Shown here: positions 8,305-16,481 of the stretch, in pieces
Numbering within the stretch: position 1 is the stretch's first letter
How the letters are laid out: each line of letters begins with the position of its first letter
Assembly (NCBI RefSeq): GCF_000684975.1
Contig: NZ_BAXZ01000001.1
Location: 174,471-238,470, forward strand
Origin: Paraburkholderia acidipaludis NBRC 101816
GTDB lineage: Bacteria > Pseudomonadota > Gammaproteobacteria > Burkholderiales > Burkholderiaceae
Length of the DNA: 64,000 nucleotides
Direction of reading: 5' to 3'
Notes under the pieces: generated by a model
The model's input: only the letters and a program-made list of their open reading frames with translations
What the model was told of the DNA's origin: nothing
Database searches by the model: none
Position numbers and translations under genes: made by a program

Positions 8305-10566
8305 CTAGATATCGAGCGGATCGACTTCCAGATTCCAGCGCAGCACGCCGCGCAGCGATCTCAGCATCGGCAGCCACGCGCGCAGCGTAGCCTGCAGCAC
8401 GGCTCGCGACTGACTCTCGACGAGCAGTTGCGCACGGTGGACGTTCATCACCTTCACGATGGTCATCGGCACGGCGTCGTAAATCGTCACGCGTTCCGCT
8501 CCCGGGATGCCGGACAGCGCGCCGGCGGCCTCGGCGAGAAACGCCAGAGCCGCCTCCAGCGTGCGGCCCTCGGCGCGCAGCAGCGCCTGGTAGACGAACG
8601 GCGGCAGGTGCGCGTCGCGCCGTTCCGCGAGTTGCGCATTCGCGAATCCCACATAGTCGTGGCGCGCCAGCGCGTGATAGAGCGCATGGCGCGGATAGCG
8701 CGTCTGCACCAGCACCTCGCCGGGCAGCCCCGCCCGGCCGGCCCGGCCGCTCACCTGCATTAGCTGGGCGAAAAGGCGCTCGCTCGCGCGAAAGTCGTGC
8801 GAAAAGAGCGCATTGTCGGCGTTCAGCACGCCCACCAGCGAGACGCGCTGGAAGTCGTGCCCCTTCGCGATCATCTGCGTGCCGACGAGAATGTCGACGT
8901 CGCCCGCGTGCACGTCCGAAAAGAGCGCCTGCGCGCTGCCCTTGCGGCGCGTGCTGTCGGCGTCGATACGCAGCACCCGCGCGCCCGGCACCGCGCTCGC
9001 CAGCGCCTCCTCGATGCGTTGCGTGCCGCGCCCCATCGGCGCGATGTCGACGTTGCCGCACTCCGGGCACGAGCGCGGGATGCGCGACTCCCAGCCGCAG
9101 TGGTGACAGCGCAGCGCGTGCTCGGGCTTGTGCAGCACGACGTAGGCGCTGCAGCGCGGGCAGCCCGCGACCCAGCCGCAGGCGTCGCACGAGAGCACCG
9201 GGGCATAACCGCGCCGGTTCAGGAACACGAGGCTCTGCTCGCCACGTTCGAGCCGTGCCTTCATGGCCGCGACGAGCGGCCCCGAGAGCCCTTCGAACGA
9301 CGCTCTCCCGCGGCGCCGCTCCTCTTCCAGATCGATCAGGCGCACGGCGGGCAGCGCGGCGTCGGCCACCGCGCGCCGCGCGAGCGTGAGGCGCGTATAG
9401 CGGCCGCGGTCCGCCTGCCACCAGCTTTCCAGCGACGGGGTCGCCGAGCCGAGCACCACGGGCACGCCAAGCTGCTTCGCGCGCCACACGGCGAGGTCGC
9501 GCGCCGAGTAGCGCAAGCCCTCCTGCTGCTTGTAGGCGGGCTCGTGCTCCTCGTCCACGACCACCATCGCGAGGCGCGGCAGCGAGGCCAGCACCGCGAG
9601 GCGCGTGCCGAGCACGATGCGCGCGCGGCCCGTATGCGCGGCGAGCCAGTTGCGCGCGCGCTCGCCTTCGGCAAGACCGCTGTGGAGCGTGACGATGGCG
9701 TCGTCGGTGAGCGTGGCCGCGAAGCGCGTGCGAAAGGCCGCCTCGAACTGCGGCGTGAGATTAATTTCGGGGACGAGCACGAGCGCCTGGGCATCGGGCT
9801 CGCGTTCGAGCAGCGCCGCGAGCGCGCGCAGGTAGACCTCGGTCTTGCCGCTGCCCGTCACGCCGAACAGCAGGAACGGCGCGAAGCCGCGCGCCGCCGC
9901 GATCGCTTCAACGGCCTCGGCCTGCTCGTCGCTGAGCGTCGGAACCGATACGGCCCGTTCGGCGGCGACACCGGCCATGTCGGCCCCGGCGGGTCGCGCG
10001 CCGAACTCGATGCGCTCGTATTCCGCCCATCCCGCCTCGCGCCAGCTTTCCAGCGTCGCCGCCGCCTTCGGGTGCAGCGCACGCGCATCGGCAAGGTCGA
10101 GCTCGCCGCGGTCGGCAAGCGCCTGCGCCAGCCGCCGCAGCACCTGCGCGCGCGCCGGCAGCGCATCGGGCAGCGCCTCGCGGCCCGCCGGCAGCAGCCG
10201 GTAGCGCTCCTGCGGCGCAAGCAGGCGCTCCCAGCGCGACGGATCGCGCAGCGCCTGGGGCAGCGCCGGCAGCGCGACTTCGCCCAGTCCGCGCTGATAG
10301 TAGTCGGCAGCAAACTCCGCCAACGCAAGCCACGACGCGGAAAGCGGCGGACAGGCCGCACACACGGCGCTGACGTCGCGGAGCTTTTCGGGCGTGATTT
10401 CGCTGTGAGCGCTCACTTCGCAGACAAGACCCACGACGTCGCGGCGGCCGAACGGCACGCGCACCAGCATCCCCGGCTGCGGTTCGGGGGCATGGTCCGG
10501 GTAGCGGTAGTCGTAGAGCGCCTGCTGCGGATGGTCGAGCGCCACGCGCACGAAGCGGGTGGTCAC
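8305..10566 (-). CDS. priA: Primosomal replication-restart helicase PriA
   Basis: A 753-residue DEXH helicase that reloads the replisome at stalled forks. Visible parts in order are the N-terminal 3'-end-binding domain, Walker A (GVTGSGKTEVY), the DEEH box, and a zinc module with CDAC, CPRC, CHHC and CPEC pairs (eight cysteines). The helicase C lobe with GTQMIAKGHDF and QVSGRAGR follows. I chose the GTG at 10566: GGGAG sits about 7 nt upstream and the protein then begins TTRFVRVALD, as in homologues. An in-frame ATG 12 codons earlier is possible but lacks a clear ribosome-binding site. Length is normal for the family. Confidence 0.95.
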   Translation of the reverse strand: MTTRFVRVALDHPQQALYDYRYPDHAPEPQPGMLVRVPFGRRDVVGLVCEVSAHSEITPEKLRDVSAVCAACPPLSASWLALAEFAADYYQRGLGEVALPALPQALRDPSRWERLLAPQERYRLLPAGREALPDALPARAQVLRRLAQALADRGELDLADARALHPKAAATLESWREAGWAEYERIEFGARPAGADMAGVAAERAVSVPTLSDEQAEAVEAIAAARGFAPFLLFGVTGSGKTEVYLRALAALLEREPDAQALVLVPEINLTPQFEAAFRTRFAATLTDDAIVTLHSGLAEGERARNWLAAHTGRARIVLGTRLAVLASLPRLAMVVVDEEHEPAYKQQEGLRYSARDLAVWRAKQLGVPVVLGSATPSLESWWQADRGRYTRLTLARRAVADAALPAVRLIDLEEERRRGRASFEGLSGPLVAAMKARLERGEQSLVFLNRRGYAPVLSCDACGWVAGCPRCSAYVVLHKPEHALRCHHCGWESRIPRSCPECGNVDIAPMGRGTQRIEEALASAVPGARVLRIDADSTRRKGSAQALFSDVHAGDVDILVGTQMIAKGHDFQRVSLVGVLNADNALFSHDFRASERLFAQLMQVSGRAGRAGLPGEVLVQTRYPRHALYHALARHDYVGFANAQLAERRDAHLPPFVYQALLRAEGRTLEAALAFLAEAAGALSGIPGAERVTIYDAVPMTIVKVMNVHRAQLLVESQSRAVLQATLRAWLPMLRSLRGVLRWNLEVDPLDI

Positions 10567-11044
10567 GGGTTTCTCCCAAGGGCTGTCTGTGCGCCACCGC
10601 ATAGTCGGCCGCACTTAAAGTAAAACTTCACATTCAGCGCTAAGTTTTGGATTCCGCAGAACAATCGTGCCCTCGCCCCCGCGCCTGTGGATAACTTTGT
10701 TGAGAACTCGCCGCGCGCCCACCGGAAAGGCCGTCACGAGGCGATTACGTGGGACAGCGCACAAATCGCCGTGGAGCGGTGAAAGCCTTGTCTGTCAAGG
10801 GTCTGATTGTCCAGATGCTGGTCGGGATGCACGACTGCGGCAATTTCTTCCTCTTGCGCGCCGCAACGAGACAAGTGTGCATAAGTCAAGTCTTGACTTC
10901 GGCGGAAGCGCTTCCCGCTGGCCGTTTAAGCCCGTCCGCACCCTGACGCCCAGAGCCCAGCACATTGCGCTGCATCAAATCCGGCGCATCGAATTCGTGG
11001 CAGCAAATCGGCCAATCCATGGTCAATGCGTGGTCAATACACGG
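10567..11044. other. 478 bp gap between hemE and priA
   Basis: No convincing gene. It should hold the priA promoter. It contains one perfect DnaA box, TGTGGATAA at 10686-10694, and a short repeat at its hemE end. A possible 66-codon plus-strand frame at 10749 has no ribosome-binding site or family resemblance. Confidence 0.5.
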
Positions 11045-11049
11045 TCAAT
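11021..11049. repeat. Three 11-bp-spaced GGTCAAT repeats at the hemE stop codon
   Basis: GGTCAAT occurs at 11021, 11032 and 11043, exactly 11 bp apart. The last copy overlaps the hemE stop codon (11045-11047). Confidence 0.6.
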
Positions 11050-12136
11050 GCGCGCCAGTGTGAATCGCCCGGCTATGGCGATGCACCTCGTCCACCAGTT
11101 CGGCGACATGCTCGGGCGGCGTGAACTGCGAGATGCCGTGGCCGAGATTGAAGACGTGGCCCGGATGGGGGCCAAAGCTGTCGAGGACCGCGCGCGCCTG
11201 CTCGCGTATCGCCGCCGGCGAGGCGAACAGCACCGTGGGATCGAGATTGCCCTGCAGCGCGACGCGCCCGCCCACGCGCTCGCGCGCGCGGCCAAGATTC
11301 ACCGTCCAGTCCACGCCGACGGCGTCGACGCCGGTCGCCGCAATTTCGTCCAGCCAGAGACCGCCGCCTTTCGTGAAGGTGACGACGGGCACGCGTTCGC
11401 CGTCATGCTCGCGCTTGAGCGCCGCCACGACCTGCGCGATGTACTGCAGCGAGAAGCGCTGGTAGGCGCCGTCCGCGAGCGCGCCGCCCCAGGTGTCGAA
11501 GATCATGACGGCCTGCGCGCCCGCCTCGATCTGCGCATTCAGATAGGCGGCGACTGCCTGCGCGTTCACCTCGAGAATGCGCTGCATCAGATCGGGCCTC
11601 GCGTACAGCATCGACTTGACCGTGCGGAAGTCGTCCGAACCGCCGCCTTCGACCATGTAGCACGCGAGCGTCCACGGGCTGCCCGAAAAGCCGATCAGCG
11701 GCACACGCTGGCGCCCCTGCGCGTCGGTGAGCGCGCGGCGGATCTCGCGCACGGCGTCCGTGACATAGCCGAGCGTCGCGCCGATGTCCGGCACCGCGAG
11801 CTTCGCGACATCGGCTTCCGTGCGCACCGGATGCGCGAACTTCGGTCCTTCGCCCGCCTGGAAGTCGAGGCCGAGGCCCATCGCGTCGGGAATCGTCAGG
11901 ATGTCGGAGAACAGGATGGCCGCGTCGAGCGGAAAGCGTTCGAGCGGCTGCAACGTGACTTCGGTTGCGTAGTCCGGGTTCTTGGCGAGACCCAGAAAAC
12001 TGCCTGCGCGGCTGCGCGTGGCGTTGTACTCCGGCAGATAACGGCCCGCCTGGCGCATCAGCCAGATCGGCGTGTACTCGGTCGACTGCCGCAGCAGCGC
12101 GCGCAGAAAGGTGTCGTTCAGAAGGGTATGAGCCAC
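11045..12136 (-). CDS. hemE: Uroporphyrinogen decarboxylase
   Basis: A 363-residue cytosolic enzyme that removes four acetate carboxyls from uroporphyrinogen III to give coproporphyrinogen III in haem synthesis. The family signature RQAGRYLPEYN lies near residues 28-38, and the motifs GFSGSPWTLACYMVEG and FDTWGGAL are present. Length is standard. The start is GTG (12134-12136), giving AHTLLNDTFLRALLRQ, with no good Shine-Dalgarno, so translation may be modest or the start could differ. It stands alone on the minus strand, 221 bp from the divergent pheC-like gene. Confidence 0.97.
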   Translation of the reverse strand: MAHTLLNDTFLRALLRQSTEYTPIWLMRQAGRYLPEYNATRSRAGSFLGLAKNPDYATEVTLQPLERFPLDAAILFSDILTIPDAMGLGLDFQAGEGPKFAHPVRTEADVAKLAVPDIGATLGYVTDAVREIRRALTDAQGRQRVPLIGFSGSPWTLACYMVEGGGSDDFRTVKSMLYARPDLMQRILEVNAQAVAAYLNAQIEAGAQAVMIFDTWGGALADGAYQRFSLQYIAQVVAALKREHDGERVPVVTFTKGGGLWLDEIAATGVDAVGVDWTVNLGRARERVGGRVALQGNLDPTVLFASPAAIREQARAVLDSFGPHPGHVFNLGHGISQFTPPEHVAELVDEVHRHSRAIHTGAH

Positions 12137-12358
12137 GGGCGGGGGCGCTGGTGCGCTTCAGGATTCAGGAGCAAGCGGTTATTTTACCGGAGCGGCCGTG
12201 TCGGGATGACGGTGATGGGCTGCATAAGCAGGACGCCGGCGCATGCGGATCGGCCGGCGCTTAACCGCAGCGCACGCGCGGGCTATCATCGAGCGGCTTT
12301 CCGAATCCATCAGGCATCAGCCATTAGCCATCAGCCAGATTGCTCTCCAGGAGACTCC

Positions 12359-13165
12359 GTGAAGAAGAAAGGAGCCGTTATCCGCACACTCGCAACGTTC
12401 GCCCTCCTTTGCGCCAACCTCTACGCCTTGCCGGCATGGGCGCAAAGCGCTAACGCTCCCTCGCGCTCCCGGCTCGACGAAGTGGTCGCGCGCGGCACGC
12501 TGCGCGCCTGCACGACCGGCGACTACAAGCCTTACTCGTACTATCGGCCGGACGGCACGTTCGAAGGCATCGACATCGACATGACGGAGTCGCTCGCGAA
12601 ATCGCTGGGCGTGAAGACCGAGTTCGTGAAGACGACGTGGTCTAACCTGATGGCCGACTTCCTCGCGAAATGCGACGTGGCGGTGGGCGGCGTTTCGACC
12701 TCGCTCGAGCGCCAGAAGCGCGCGTTCTTCACCGATCCGTATCAGGTGGATGGCAAGACGCCGATTGTGCGCTGCGACGACGTTGCCAAATATCAGACGG
12801 TGGCGCAGATCGACCAGGCTTCGACGCGCGTGATCGTGAACCCTGGCGGCACCAACGAGCGCTTTGCGCGGCAGTTCTTCCCGCATGCGACGCTGACGGT
12901 CTACCCGGACAACGTGACGATCTTCAAGCAGATCCTGGCGGGTAAGGCCGATGTGATGGTCACCGACGCTTCGGAGACACTGCTCCAGCAAAAGCTGAAT
13001 CCGGGCCTGTGCGCCGTGCATCCCGACCGGCCGTTCCAGTATGGCGAAAAGGCGTGGATGGTGCCGCGCGGCGACGTGGTCTTCCAGCAGTACGTCGATC
13101 AGTGGCTGCATCTGCTGCGCGCGAGCGGCGAATACCAGGTGATCTACGACAAGTGGCTCAAATGA
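12359..13165 (+). CDS. pheC: Periplasmic cyclohexadienyl dehydratase (PheC-like)
   Basis: A 268-residue exported protein of the solute-binding fold. The features are those of cyclohexadienyl (prephenate/arogenate) dehydratase rather than an amino-acid binding protein: ACTTGDYKPYSY, IVNPGGTNERFAR, YPDNVTIFKQIL, and VTDASE with a glutamate at residue 206 where the known enzyme has its catalytic Glu. CAVHPDRPF and KAWMVPRGD follow. The length equals that of the Pseudomonas enzyme. The start is GTG, with AGGAG 6 nt upstream, followed by a signal peptide (KKKGAVIRTLATFALL, cleaved near AWAQS). The enzyme would make phenylpyruvate or phenylalanine outside the cytoplasm. A plain binding-protein role is the alternative. 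Confidence 0.82.
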   Translation: MKKKGAVIRTLATFALLCANLYALPAWAQSANAPSRSRLDEVVARGTLRACTTGDYKPYSYYRPDGTFEGIDIDMTESLAKSLGVKTEFVKTTWSNLMADFLAKCDVAVGGVSTSLERQKRAFFTDPYQVDGKTPIVRCDDVAKYQTVAQIDQASTRVIVNPGGTNERFARQFFPHATLTVYPDNVTIFKQILAGKADVMVTDASETLLQQKLNPGLCAVHPDRPFQYGEKAWMVPRGDVVFQQYVDQWLHLLRASGEYQVIYDKWLK

Positions 13166-13599
13166 TTGCACTGCTGCCCGAAGCGCGACTCACCGGGCAT
13201 TAAATCGCACGAAGAGTTGCAACGGCCTATTGCAGAGCACGGTGCGTGCCGAACCGATGGAAAGTTGGCGAAAGACGGCGATGCGGTTCGCATCTGTGCA
13301 TGAGATGCGCGCTTTGCTTAGATCAATGCACCCAAATGCCCACGGGGCGGATGTTTGTCTATGCATCGTGAATTCGGGAGATCGGCGGCTCAATTGGGCG
13401 TCTGTGCGCCATGATACATGGTGGTAAAAATGACTTCAAAAAAACGTTCAGGATGGCAAAAAATCCCGCGAAGCCTTATCTGACGGGCGTTACAACCTGA
13501 AACACTTTGTTACCGCGAACCCCAATCAATTCGCCCACAATGCCTTCAACGGTTTCAACACGGATGTGGCTTGGTGTCAGTGTGAGCGGACATGAACCA

Positions 13600-13760
13600 C
13601 CGGCCGGTCGGCAGCTTGCCGAAGCCCTTCCAAGGGGCATCCTTGTTGGAGCCGTACCGGCGTTACACAGCGGTACGTAGCTATCCGGCTCCTTCTTTGG
13701 TCTCCTCGCGCTAACCCCGTAGCGTGTGGTTTTTAGCGGGCTCCAGGCCCGCTTTTTTTT
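13600..13760 (+). ncRNA. Candidate structured small RNA
   Basis: A series of hairpins runs into a terminator. They are CGGCA-GCT-TGCCG (13609-13621); GCCC/GGGC around 13624-13638; a long stem GGAGCCG (13648-13654) with CGGCTCC (13686-13692) that encloses a second stem TACCG/CGGTA (13655-13659, 13671-13675); CGCTA/TAGCG (13709-13724); and finally the terminator. There is no matching reading frame. The 5' end and promoter are not identified and I recognise no known RNA family. A long mRNA 3' end or a gene remnant are alternatives. Confidence 0.45.
13735..13760 (+). terminator. Rho-independent terminator of the candidate RNA
   Basis: A 6-7 bp GC-rich stem (GCGGGC, 13736-13741, with GCCCGC, 13747-13752) and a 5 nt loop are followed by eight T on the plus strand. 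The minus-strand side lacks an equivalent T tract, so it terminates rightward transcription. The nearest rightward gene, pheC-like, ends 570 bp earlier. Confidence 0.85.
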
Positions 13761-13941
13761 CGCCCGCACCTTTTTCATTCATCTTGGGTTGCCACGCGCG
13801 GCAAGCCGCGGCTTCCCCTTCGGTACGAATCCTTCGGTTTCCCGATCATTGCCGCACGATGGCACGATGGCCCACGGCGGCACGCCTGGCCAGCTTATCG
13901 CGGGCCATGCAGCATTCAACGCAAAGTGACATGACGGGCGC

Positions 13942-15684
13942 TCACGCCGTCTTCTGTTCGTTAAGCTTCAGCTCTTCGACCATGCGCGCGCGCATCACGA
14001 ACTTCTGCACCTTGCCCGTCACGGTCATCGGCAGTTCGTCCACGAAGCGGATGTACTTCGGGATCTTGTAGTGCGCAATCTGCCCCTGGCAGAACGCCTG
14101 AATCTCTTCGGCGCTCGCCGCTTCGCCCGGACGCAGCACGATCCAGGCGCACACTTCCTCGCCGTATTTCGCGTCGGGCACGCCGAACACCTGCACGGTC
14201 TGCACCTTCGGATGCCGAAACAAAAATTCTTCGATCTCGCGTGGATAGATGTTCTCCCCACCGCGGATCAGCATGTCTTTCAGCCGCCCGACAATGTTGC
14301 AGTAGCCGTCGGCATCGAGCGTCGCCAGATCCCCCGTGTGCATCCAGCCGTCGACGATCGCTTCGGCCGTCCTCGCTTCGTCGCCCCAGTAGCCGAGCAT
14401 CACCGAATAGCCCTTCGTGCACAGCTCGCCCGTCTCGCCAACAGGCACGATGTTGCCGAACGGGTCGACGATCTTCACCTCGAGATGAGGCTGAATCTGC
14501 CCCACCGTCGTCGTGCGCTTGTCGAGCGGATCCGCGGTCGAGCTCTGGAACGACACCGGGCTCGTCTCCGTCATGCCATAGGCGATCGTGATTTCCGCCA
14601 GATGCATATGCGAAACCACGCGCTTCATCGTTTCGATCGGGCAAGGCGATCCGGCCATGATGCCGGTGCGCAGGCGCGAGAGATCGAAGCGCGCGAAGTC
14701 CGGGTGATCGAGCTCGGCAATGAACATCGTGGGGACGCCATGCAGAGCCGTGCATTGCTCCTCCGAGACGGCTTCGAGCGTCGCCCGCGGATCGAACGCT
14801 TCGCCGGGGAACACCATGTTCGCCCCCACCGAAACGCAGGCAAGCACCGCGAGCACCATACCGAAGCAGTGATAGAGCGGCACCGGGATGCAAAGCGAAT
14901 CCGTCTCGCCAAGACGCATCGCCATGGCAATGAAGCGGCCGTTGTTCACGACGTTGCGATGCGTGAGCGTGGCGCCCTTCGGATTGCCGGTCGTGCCGCT
15001 CGTGAACTGGATGTTGATGGGATCGTCGGCATTCAGCGTGGCGCCGATCGCGTCGAGTTCGGCCTTGCCTGCCCGTTCGAGCCGCTCGCGGCCGTCCTCG
15101 ATCACCTCGCTGAAATTCAGCATGCCCGGCGTTTCGGTATCGCACAGGCGGATCACGGCGCGCAGTTCCGGCAGCTTCGCCGCGCGCAGATCCCCCGGGG
15201 TCGCGTTTGCGAGCTCGGGCGCGAGCGCCTGCAGCATGTCGAGGTACTTCGACGTCTTGAAGCTTTCGGCGGCGACAATCGCCTTGCAGCCCACCTTGTT
15301 CAGCGCGTAATCGAGCTCGGCCAGGCGGTAAGCCGGATTGATGTTGACGAGCACGGCGCCAATGCGCGCGCTGGCGAACTGGGTGAGCAGCCACTCGACG
15401 CGATTGGGCGACCAGATGCCGATACGGTCGCCCTTGCCGACACCGATCGCGAGCAGGCCCGCAGCGAGCACGTCGACCTCTTCGGCGAATTCGCGCCAGT
15501 TCCAGCGGATGCCCTGCTCGCGAAACACGACGGCGGGCCGCTCCGGCACCCGCGCCGCGGTGTCCCGCAGGAAGGCGCCGATGGTGGCATCGGAAAGCGG
15601 GACGCCGGTCGTGCCGCGCACGTAAGAAAGCCCGTCTTTCGGCGCGATGAGCGCTTCGCGCGCGCCTGCTGCGTCGATTGCCAT
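13942..15684 (-). CDS. AMP-dependent acyl-CoA synthetase (FadD-like)
   Basis: A 580-residue adenylate-forming ligase that activates a fatty or other carboxylic acid to its CoA thioester via an acyl-AMP. Visible motifs are the P-loop FTSGTTGNPKGATLTHRN, YGMTETSP, and the hinge region GWMHTGDLATLD...GRLKDMIRGGENI-type (read as GRLKDMLIRGGENIYP). The C-terminal catalytic lysine region is PMTVTGKVQKFVMR. The ATG at 15684 follows GGGGAG at about 8 nt; the longer frame 18 codons upstream is not needed. It stands alone. Chain-length preference cannot be read from sequence. The length and motifs resemble medium-chain acyl-CoA synthetases more than the long-chain FadD of enterobacteria. Confidence 0.9.
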   Translation of the reverse strand: MAIDAAGAREALIAPKDGLSYVRGTTGVPLSDATIGAFLRDTAARVPERPAVVFREQGIRWNWREFAEEVDVLAAGLLAIGVGKGDRIGIWSPNRVEWLLTQFASARIGAVLVNINPAYRLAELDYALNKVGCKAIVAAESFKTSKYLDMLQALAPELANATPGDLRAAKLPELRAVIRLCDTETPGMLNFSEVIEDGRERLERAGKAELDAIGATLNADDPINIQFTSGTTGNPKGATLTHRNVVNNGRFIAMAMRLGETDSLCIPVPLYHCFGMVLAVLACVSVGANMVFPGEAFDPRATLEAVSEEQCTALHGVPTMFIAELDHPDFARFDLSRLRTGIMAGSPCPIETMKRVVSHMHLAEITIAYGMTETSPVSFQSSTADPLDKRTTTVGQIQPHLEVKIVDPFGNIVPVGETGELCTKGYSVMLGYWGDEARTAEAIVDGWMHTGDLATLDADGYCNIVGRLKDMLIRGGENIYPREIEEFLFRHPKVQTVQVFGVPDAKYGEEVCAWIVLRPGEAASAEEIQAFCQGQIAHYKIPKYIRFVDELPMTVTGKVQKFVMRARMVEELKLNEQKTA

Positions 15685-15883
15685 GATGGCCGTCTCCCCG
15701 GGAGTCTCGATCCCGATTGAAATGCGTTTGAAAAGCATTGTGCGCCGGCCCCCAAGGCGTCGGCATCAAGTTTTACCCGCAGCGCATACGCCGCGTCGGA
15801 GCCCGAGGCATGCACCCTCGACTCTCCCGAAGGCATGATTTCGCATTACCTTTCCGTAAACGTCAAGTAGGGAGAGTCAGCAG

Positions 15884-15914
15884 AAAAAAATGGGCTCCCA
15901 TAGGGAGCCCATTT
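15884..15914 (-). terminator. Terminator of the ATP synthase operon
   Basis: AAATGGGCTCCC (15888-15899) pairs perfectly with GGGAGCCCATTT (15903-15914) around a 3 nt loop. On the minus strand seven T follow. It lies 55 bp after atpC. Confidence 0.92.
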
Positions 15915-15968
15915 CAATTCGCACTGCGTCGCGCGGTACACGGTGGTACCGGCCGCGCGTGTACCAGC

Positions 15969-16394
15969 TCAATGCTGGTTCATCTTGCGCAGACGCTGGA
16001 TCGCCGCGAGCTGCGCCACCGCGTAGGCCAGTTCAGCCTGCGCCGTTGCGTACTCGAGGTTCGAGCCGGCGTTCTGCAGCACCTCTTCAGCGCGCTTGCG
16101 CGCTTCGTCGGCCTTCGCTTCGTCGAGATCCGCGCCGCGAATCGCCGTGTCGGCCAGCACCGTAACGACACCCGGCTGGATTTCGAGAATGCCGCCGGCA
16201 ACGAACACGAACTCTTCCTCGTCGTTTTCCGCGACGATGCGCACGGCACCCGGACGGATGCGCGTGATGAGCGGCGTATGACCCGGCAGGATGCCGAGCT
16301 CGCCCGCCTCGCCCGGTAGCGCGATGAACTTCGCCCGGCCCGCGAAAATGCTCTCTTCGGCGCTGACGACGTCTACCTTGATGGTTGCTGCCAT
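15969..16394 (-). CDS. atpC: ATP synthase epsilon subunit
   Basis: The 141-residue epsilon subunit of F1, which couples gamma rotation to the c ring and can inhibit ATP hydrolysis. The N-terminal beta-sandwich (IKVDVVSAEESIFAG, LGILPGHTPLITRIRPG) and the C-terminal helical hairpin are complete. It is the last gene of the atp operon, 87 bp after atpD, with the operon terminator behind it. The assignment follows from both sequence and position. Confidence 0.98.
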   Translation of the reverse strand: MAATIKVDVVSAEESIFAGRAKFIALPGEAGELGILPGHTPLITRIRPGAVRIVAENDEEEFVFVAGGILEIQPGVVTVLADTAIRGADLDEAKADEARKRAEEVLQNAGSNLEYATAQAELAYAVAQLAAIQRLRKMNQH

Positions 16395-16481
16395 ATGTGT
16401 CGACTCCTGATCCTGATTAGGTTGCGTGGGCGTGGCGCCTCGCGAACGAAGCGCCTCGCCCGTTTTTCAGCAACTCAACCT

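Larger units (their letters stand above)
13166..13941. other. 776 bp gap between pheC-like and acyl-CoA synthetase genes
   Basis: No complete gene is supported. The right half holds the structured-RNA candidate and its terminator. At 13476-13566 the minus strand reads a protein-like stretch of about 30 codons (ending VRGNKVFQVVTPVR) that has no usable start in frame, possibly a gene remnant. The left 300 bp (13166-13450) shows nothing recognisable. Confidence 0.5.

Noticed and set aside
13476..13778. Complete 100-codon minus-strand frame in the pheC-fadD gap
   Set aside because: Its first two thirds read through the hairpins and terminator and look like noise; only the last 30 codons look protein-like, so I did not call a gene.
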